From the NCBI GenBank assembly GCA_021775655.1, contig JAJFHK010000104.1:1-8889 (forward strand): 8,889 nucleotides of DNA. Reading direction: 5' to 3'. Positions 6,686 to 8,889 of this stretch are shown one piece after another. The notes under the pieces were generated by a model that saw only the letters and a list, made by a program, of their open reading frames with translations, ran no database searches and was not told the origin of the DNA. Origin of the DNA: Filomicrobium sp. (GTDB lineage Bacteria > Pseudomonadota > Alphaproteobacteria > Rhizobiales > Hyphomicrobiaceae). How positions within the stretch are numbered: position 1 is the stretch's first letter; the number at the start of each line of letters is the position of its first letter. Both the position numbers and the translations under genes were made by a program.

Positions 6686-7594
6686 TTGGCAATCCAGACG
6701 ACATCAGCGACCCATCAGCAACGGCTCCTTACGGGCAAGCCGGTGCGCGATCGCATCCTTGCTGAGGTTTGTGCAGCAGTCGAACGCGAACAAGTGGTGG
6801 GCCGGCCGCTGGGTAAAATCGTTTCGGTGAGCATCGGGCGGCGCGAAGAAGTCGCTATTTACATTCGCGGTCAAGCGCGCGCTGCAGCAGAAGTCGGGCT
6901 CGCATTTGAAGAATTGTTCTGGCCGGAAGAGCTTTCCCAGGACGAGTGCAAGAAGCGTATTACGGCGATGAACGATGATCCGGACGTGTTGGGAATTATC
7001 CTTCAGCGCCCTGTGCCAAAGGGCATCAACGTGCGTTCGCTGCAGTCAGCGATCCATCCGCTGAAAGACATCGAGGGCATGAACCCCGCCTCGATTGGAA
7101 ACATCGTCTACAACGATTTGGCGCTGGCGCCGTGCACGGCTGCTGCGTCGGTTGAGCTTCTGAAGGAGACCGGGCTCAATCTCAATGGGCTTGAGGTGGT
7201 GATGATCGGCCATTCGGAAATCGTCGGGAAACCTGCGGCGTTCCTACTCATGGCGCAGGGCGCGACGGTTACCGTTTGTCACCATCTTACCCGATCGGTG
7301 GCGATGCACTCACGGCGGGCCGATGCCGTGATCGTTGCCGTCGGGATCCCAAGTTTTCTGACTGCTGACATGGTCAAGCCGGGTGCCGCTGTCATTGATA
7401 TCGGAATCAATCATGTGCAGGGACCGAAGGGCCCAATGATCGTCGGCGATGTTGACACTGATGGCGTTCGGGAAGTGGCAAGTTGGGTGACGCCGGTGCC
7501 GGGAGGTGTCGGGCCGGTGACAGTGGCGCTTTTGATGCGCAATGCGATATCGGCACATGTGAAGCAGGTTGAGGCAGGCTGGCGGGAAGATTGA
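6686..7594 (+). CDS. FolD-like protein lacking the catalytic Lys
   Basis: This is a 302-residue cytoplasmic homologue of FolD, the methylene-tetrahydrofolate dehydrogenase and methenyl-tetrahydrofolate cyclohydrolase. The length and two-domain plan are normal. The NADP-binding part carries G175-H-S-E-I-V-G-K-P183, and the C-terminus carries PGGVGP (272-277). The active site is altered. The YxxxK motif reads Y59-I-R-G-Q63, so the Lys needed for cyclohydrolase chemistry is Gln. The conserved DVDG reads D128-I-E130-G, and PCTP reads P149-C-T-A152. The Gln of the LQxPxP motif is kept (Q107). Human work on the equivalent Lys56 showed that it is essential for cyclohydrolase activity. A dehydrogenase without cyclohydrolase activity is the likely reading, perhaps in one-carbon oxidation with a separate cyclohydrolase, but this is inference. 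Another reaction or a non-catalytic role cannot be excluded. I leave the symbol blank because it may not be the cell's main FolD. Confidence 0.92.
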   Translation: MAIQTTSATHQQRLLTGKPVRDRILAEVCAAVEREQVVGRPLGKIVSVSIGRREEVAIYIRGQARAAAEVGLAFEELFWPEELSQDECKKRITAMNDDPDVLGIILQRPVPKGINVRSLQSAIHPLKDIEGMNPASIGNIVYNDLALAPCTAAASVELLKETGLNLNGLEVVMIGHSEIVGKPAAFLLMAQGATVTVCHHLTRSVAMHSRRADAVIVAVGIPSFLTADMVKPGAAVIDIGINHVQGPKGPMIVGDVDTDGVREVASWVTPVPGGVGPVTVALLMRNAISAHVKQVEAGWRED

Positions 7595-7702
7595 GACGGC
7601 TGCCAGCGAGGAATGGGTTCGATTTTCGACGTACTAAAATGCCAGAGGCCACAGAAAAACGGTCCGGCAATCCGGGAAAAACGGTTCAGATAGTTCTGAT
7701 CA

Positions 7703-7708
7703 AGGAGG
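7703..7708 (+). promoter_or_regulatory. Strong Shine-Dalgarno of the 65-residue gene
   Basis: A perfect AGGAGG lies 5 bases before ATG at 7714. The same frame is open back to 7591, overlapping the FolD-like stop, but this site points to the shorter protein. Confidence 0.7.
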
Positions 7709-7713
7709 AAGCA

Positions 7714-7911
7714 ATGCGCAAATGCGAGCCAAATCATGTCGACATTGGTGCAAGCGTGCTGATGAAGGATGAGTTTATGAGATCATTTCCGCATTCAACG
7801 TTCCGGGAGGGACGGGTTTTGAAGGTCTCTGGAGATTTGCGGTTCGTGAAGTTCCAAGAACGTAACACACCTTTGTGGCTCAACCGAACGCTGATCGATT
7901 ACGCGACCTGA
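7714..7911 (+). CDS. Small basic protein, 65 residues
   Basis: I do not recognise a named family. The protein has 65 residues, no signal peptide and no membrane segment. It alternates short hydrophobic strands with turns: an IGASVLM strand near 11-17, EGRVLKVSG near 32-40, LRFVKFQ near 42-48, and PLWLNRTLIDY near 53-63. That pattern suggests a small beta-barrel of SH3 or KOW type, which often binds nucleic acid or protein, but this is inference from pattern alone. The start at ATG 7714 is set by a perfect AGGAGG. The gene lies 119 bp after the FolD-like gene on the same strand, without a terminator between them, so they may be cotranscribed. An intrinsic terminator follows about 50 bp after its stop. 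Confidence 0.68.
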   Translation: MRKCEPNHVDIGASVLMKDEFMRSFPHSTFREGRVLKVSGDLRFVKFQERNTPLWLNRTLIDYAT

Positions 7912-7961
7912 GTTGGGAACGGTCCAGGGTTGCTTGAGATCTGGCCCTGAATCGTTTTCTC

Positions 7962-7986
7962 GCCGCACGCGCGCGGGCCTTTTTTC
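7962..7986 (+). terminator. Intrinsic terminator after the 65-residue gene
   Basis: The arms GCCGC and GCGGGC can pair around an ACGCGC loop with one bulged G. A run of six T follows at 7980-7985. The T-tract suits transcripts from the plus strand, namely those of the FolD-like and 65-residue genes. It ends next to the stop codon of the convergent oxidoreductase. A weaker CAGGG/CCCTG inverted repeat lies just upstream at 7925-7949. Confidence 0.65.
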
Positions 7987-7987
7987 T

Positions 7988-8889
7988 TCACGCTGTCAGT
8001 ACGATCTTTCCAATGTGCTCACCTGCATCCATGCGGGCGTGGGCTTGGGCGGCTTCAAGTAGCGGATAAGTTGAATCCATGACAACCTTGACGCGGCCGT
8101 CGCAGAGCATTGGAACCACGTACTCCTCCAGCCCGCGCGCGATGCGGCCCTTTACTTCGGTGGGCCGGATGCGCAGCGTCGAACCAGTGATGGTTAGACG
8201 TTTCAGCATAACGCGCAGAAAGTCGATCTCCGCCTTCGAGCCCTTCTGATAGGCGATATTGACCATTCGACCATCGTCTCCGAGGCACTTGATGTTTCGT
8301 TCGATGTAGTCGCCTCCGACCATATCGAGGATGACGTTGACGCCGACTTTGCCGGTTGCCGCTTTGGCCTTCTCGACGAAATCTTCTGTTCGGTAATTGA
8401 CCCCAACGTCTGCTCCGAGCTTCAGGCATGCGTCGCGTTTCTCATCCGAACCGGCAGTCGCGATGACGTTTGCACCGAACGCTTTGGCCAACTGGATTGC
8501 GGTCACACCGATGCCCGACGTTCCGCCGTGAATCATGAACCACTCTCCAGCTGATAAGTGTGCGCGCTCAAAGACGTTGTGCCAGACGGTGAAGAAAGTT
8601 TCGGCGAACCCACCCGCCTGCTCGATTGCGAGGCCATCAGGAATGGCAAGGCAGCACGGTTCGTCCGCGATCGCGTATTCGGCATAGCCGCCGCCGTTGA
8701 CGAGGGCCATCACCTTATCGCCGACGTTGAAGCAGGTTGCGCTGGGTCCTGCAGAGGCGACAGTTCCGGCGACTTCAAGGCCGGGGATTTCAGAATGGCC
8801 TTTCGGTGCCGGATAGAGGCCCTGGCGCTGCATGACATCCGGCCGGTTGACGCCTGCGGCTGCGACTTTGATCAACACCTGTCCTTCGC
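7988..8889 (-). CDS. NADPH:quinone oxidoreductase, PIG3 type (5' partial)
   Basis: This is a cytoplasmic zinc-independent medium-chain dehydrogenase of the quinone oxidoreductase (zeta-crystallin/PIG3) group, expected to reduce quinones or related enones with NADPH. About 299 residues are visible. The N-terminal catalytic part includes AAAGVNRPDVMQRQGLYP and a PGLEVAG strand. The nucleotide-binding motif is HGGTSGIG, and a later YQKGSKAEIDF segment is typical of PIG3-like proteins. No structural or catalytic zinc Cys/His set is seen. The frame is open to the right edge, reading EGQ before the V-L-I-K-V strand, and family members have about 25-30 more residues. The GTG at 8878 is therefore very unlikely to be the start; the true one lies outside the window. 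The gene ends with TGA at 7988-7990, facing the terminator of the plus-strand genes. Confidence 0.9.
   Translation of the reverse strand, partial: EGQVLIKVAAAGVNRPDVMQRQGLYPAPKGHSEIPGLEVAGTVASAGPSATCFNVGDKVMALVNGGGYAEYAIADEPCCLAIPDGLAIEQAGGFAETFFTVWHNVFERAHLSAGEWFMIHGGTSGIGVTAIQLAKAFGANVIATAGSDEKRDACLKLGADVGVNYRTEDFVEKAKAATGKVGVNVILDMVGGDYIERNIKCLGDDGRMVNIAYQKGSKAEIDFLRVMLKRLTITGSTLRIRPTEVKGRIARGLEEYVVPMLCDGRVKVVMDSTYPLLEAAQAHARMDAGEHIGKIVLTA

Noticed and set aside
6388..6765. 125-codon plus-strand frame across the oxidase end and FolD start, including an ATG at 6539
   Set aside because: It overlaps two real genes in another frame and has no ribosome-binding site or recognisable domain.

Overview
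The window looks like a chromosomal stretch from an alphaproteobacterium, probably of the order Hyphomicrobiales and perhaps Hyphomicrobium-like. This is inference. It rests on the moderately GC-rich coding style, a HAD hydrolase of a class IIA group that I associate with alphaproteobacteria (TIGR01459 type), a membrane-anchored EAL-like protein next to it, and a diverged FolD paralogue that would suit a methylotroph. I see no tRNA, rRNA, transposase, phage gene, integrase or CRISPR array.

Layout. (1) 170-1933 (+) encodes a membrane-anchored protein with a long Pro/Ala-rich linker and a degenerate EAL domain. It is followed by a HAD class IIA hydrolase (2045-2911, +) and an unrecognised 106-residue protein (3026-3346, +). 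(2) 3377-3932 is a quiet region. It holds two very small membrane-protein genes that are easily missed: a 48-residue one on the minus strand with a near-perfect Shine-Dalgarno, and a 55-residue one on the plus strand. They are divergent, with about 240 bp between them. (3) On the minus strand lie a small lipoprotein (3941-4390) and a HIT-family protein (4510-4929). (4) Divergent from the HIT gene is a Tat-exported three-domain multicopper oxidase with all copper ligands present (5102-6529, +). (5) A FolD-like protein (6686-7594, + , TTG start) is followed by a 65-residue basic protein (7714-7911, +) and an intrinsic terminator. (6) A PIG3-type NADPH:quinone oxidoreductase (minus) converges on that terminator and runs off the right edge of the window.

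How the genes relate. No multi-gene pathway or defence system is evident; most genes look like single-function housekeeping or accessory genes. The recurring theme is altered catalytic motifs. The EAL protein has lost most metal ligands, the HAD protein has Trp in place of the usual second Asp, the HIT protein has Gln for the first His of its triad, and the FolD protein lacks the catalytic Lys and has Glu for a conserved active-site Asp. The FolD variant is the strongest candidate for unusual biology: it may be a dehydrogenase without cyclohydrolase activity, or an enzyme with another role.
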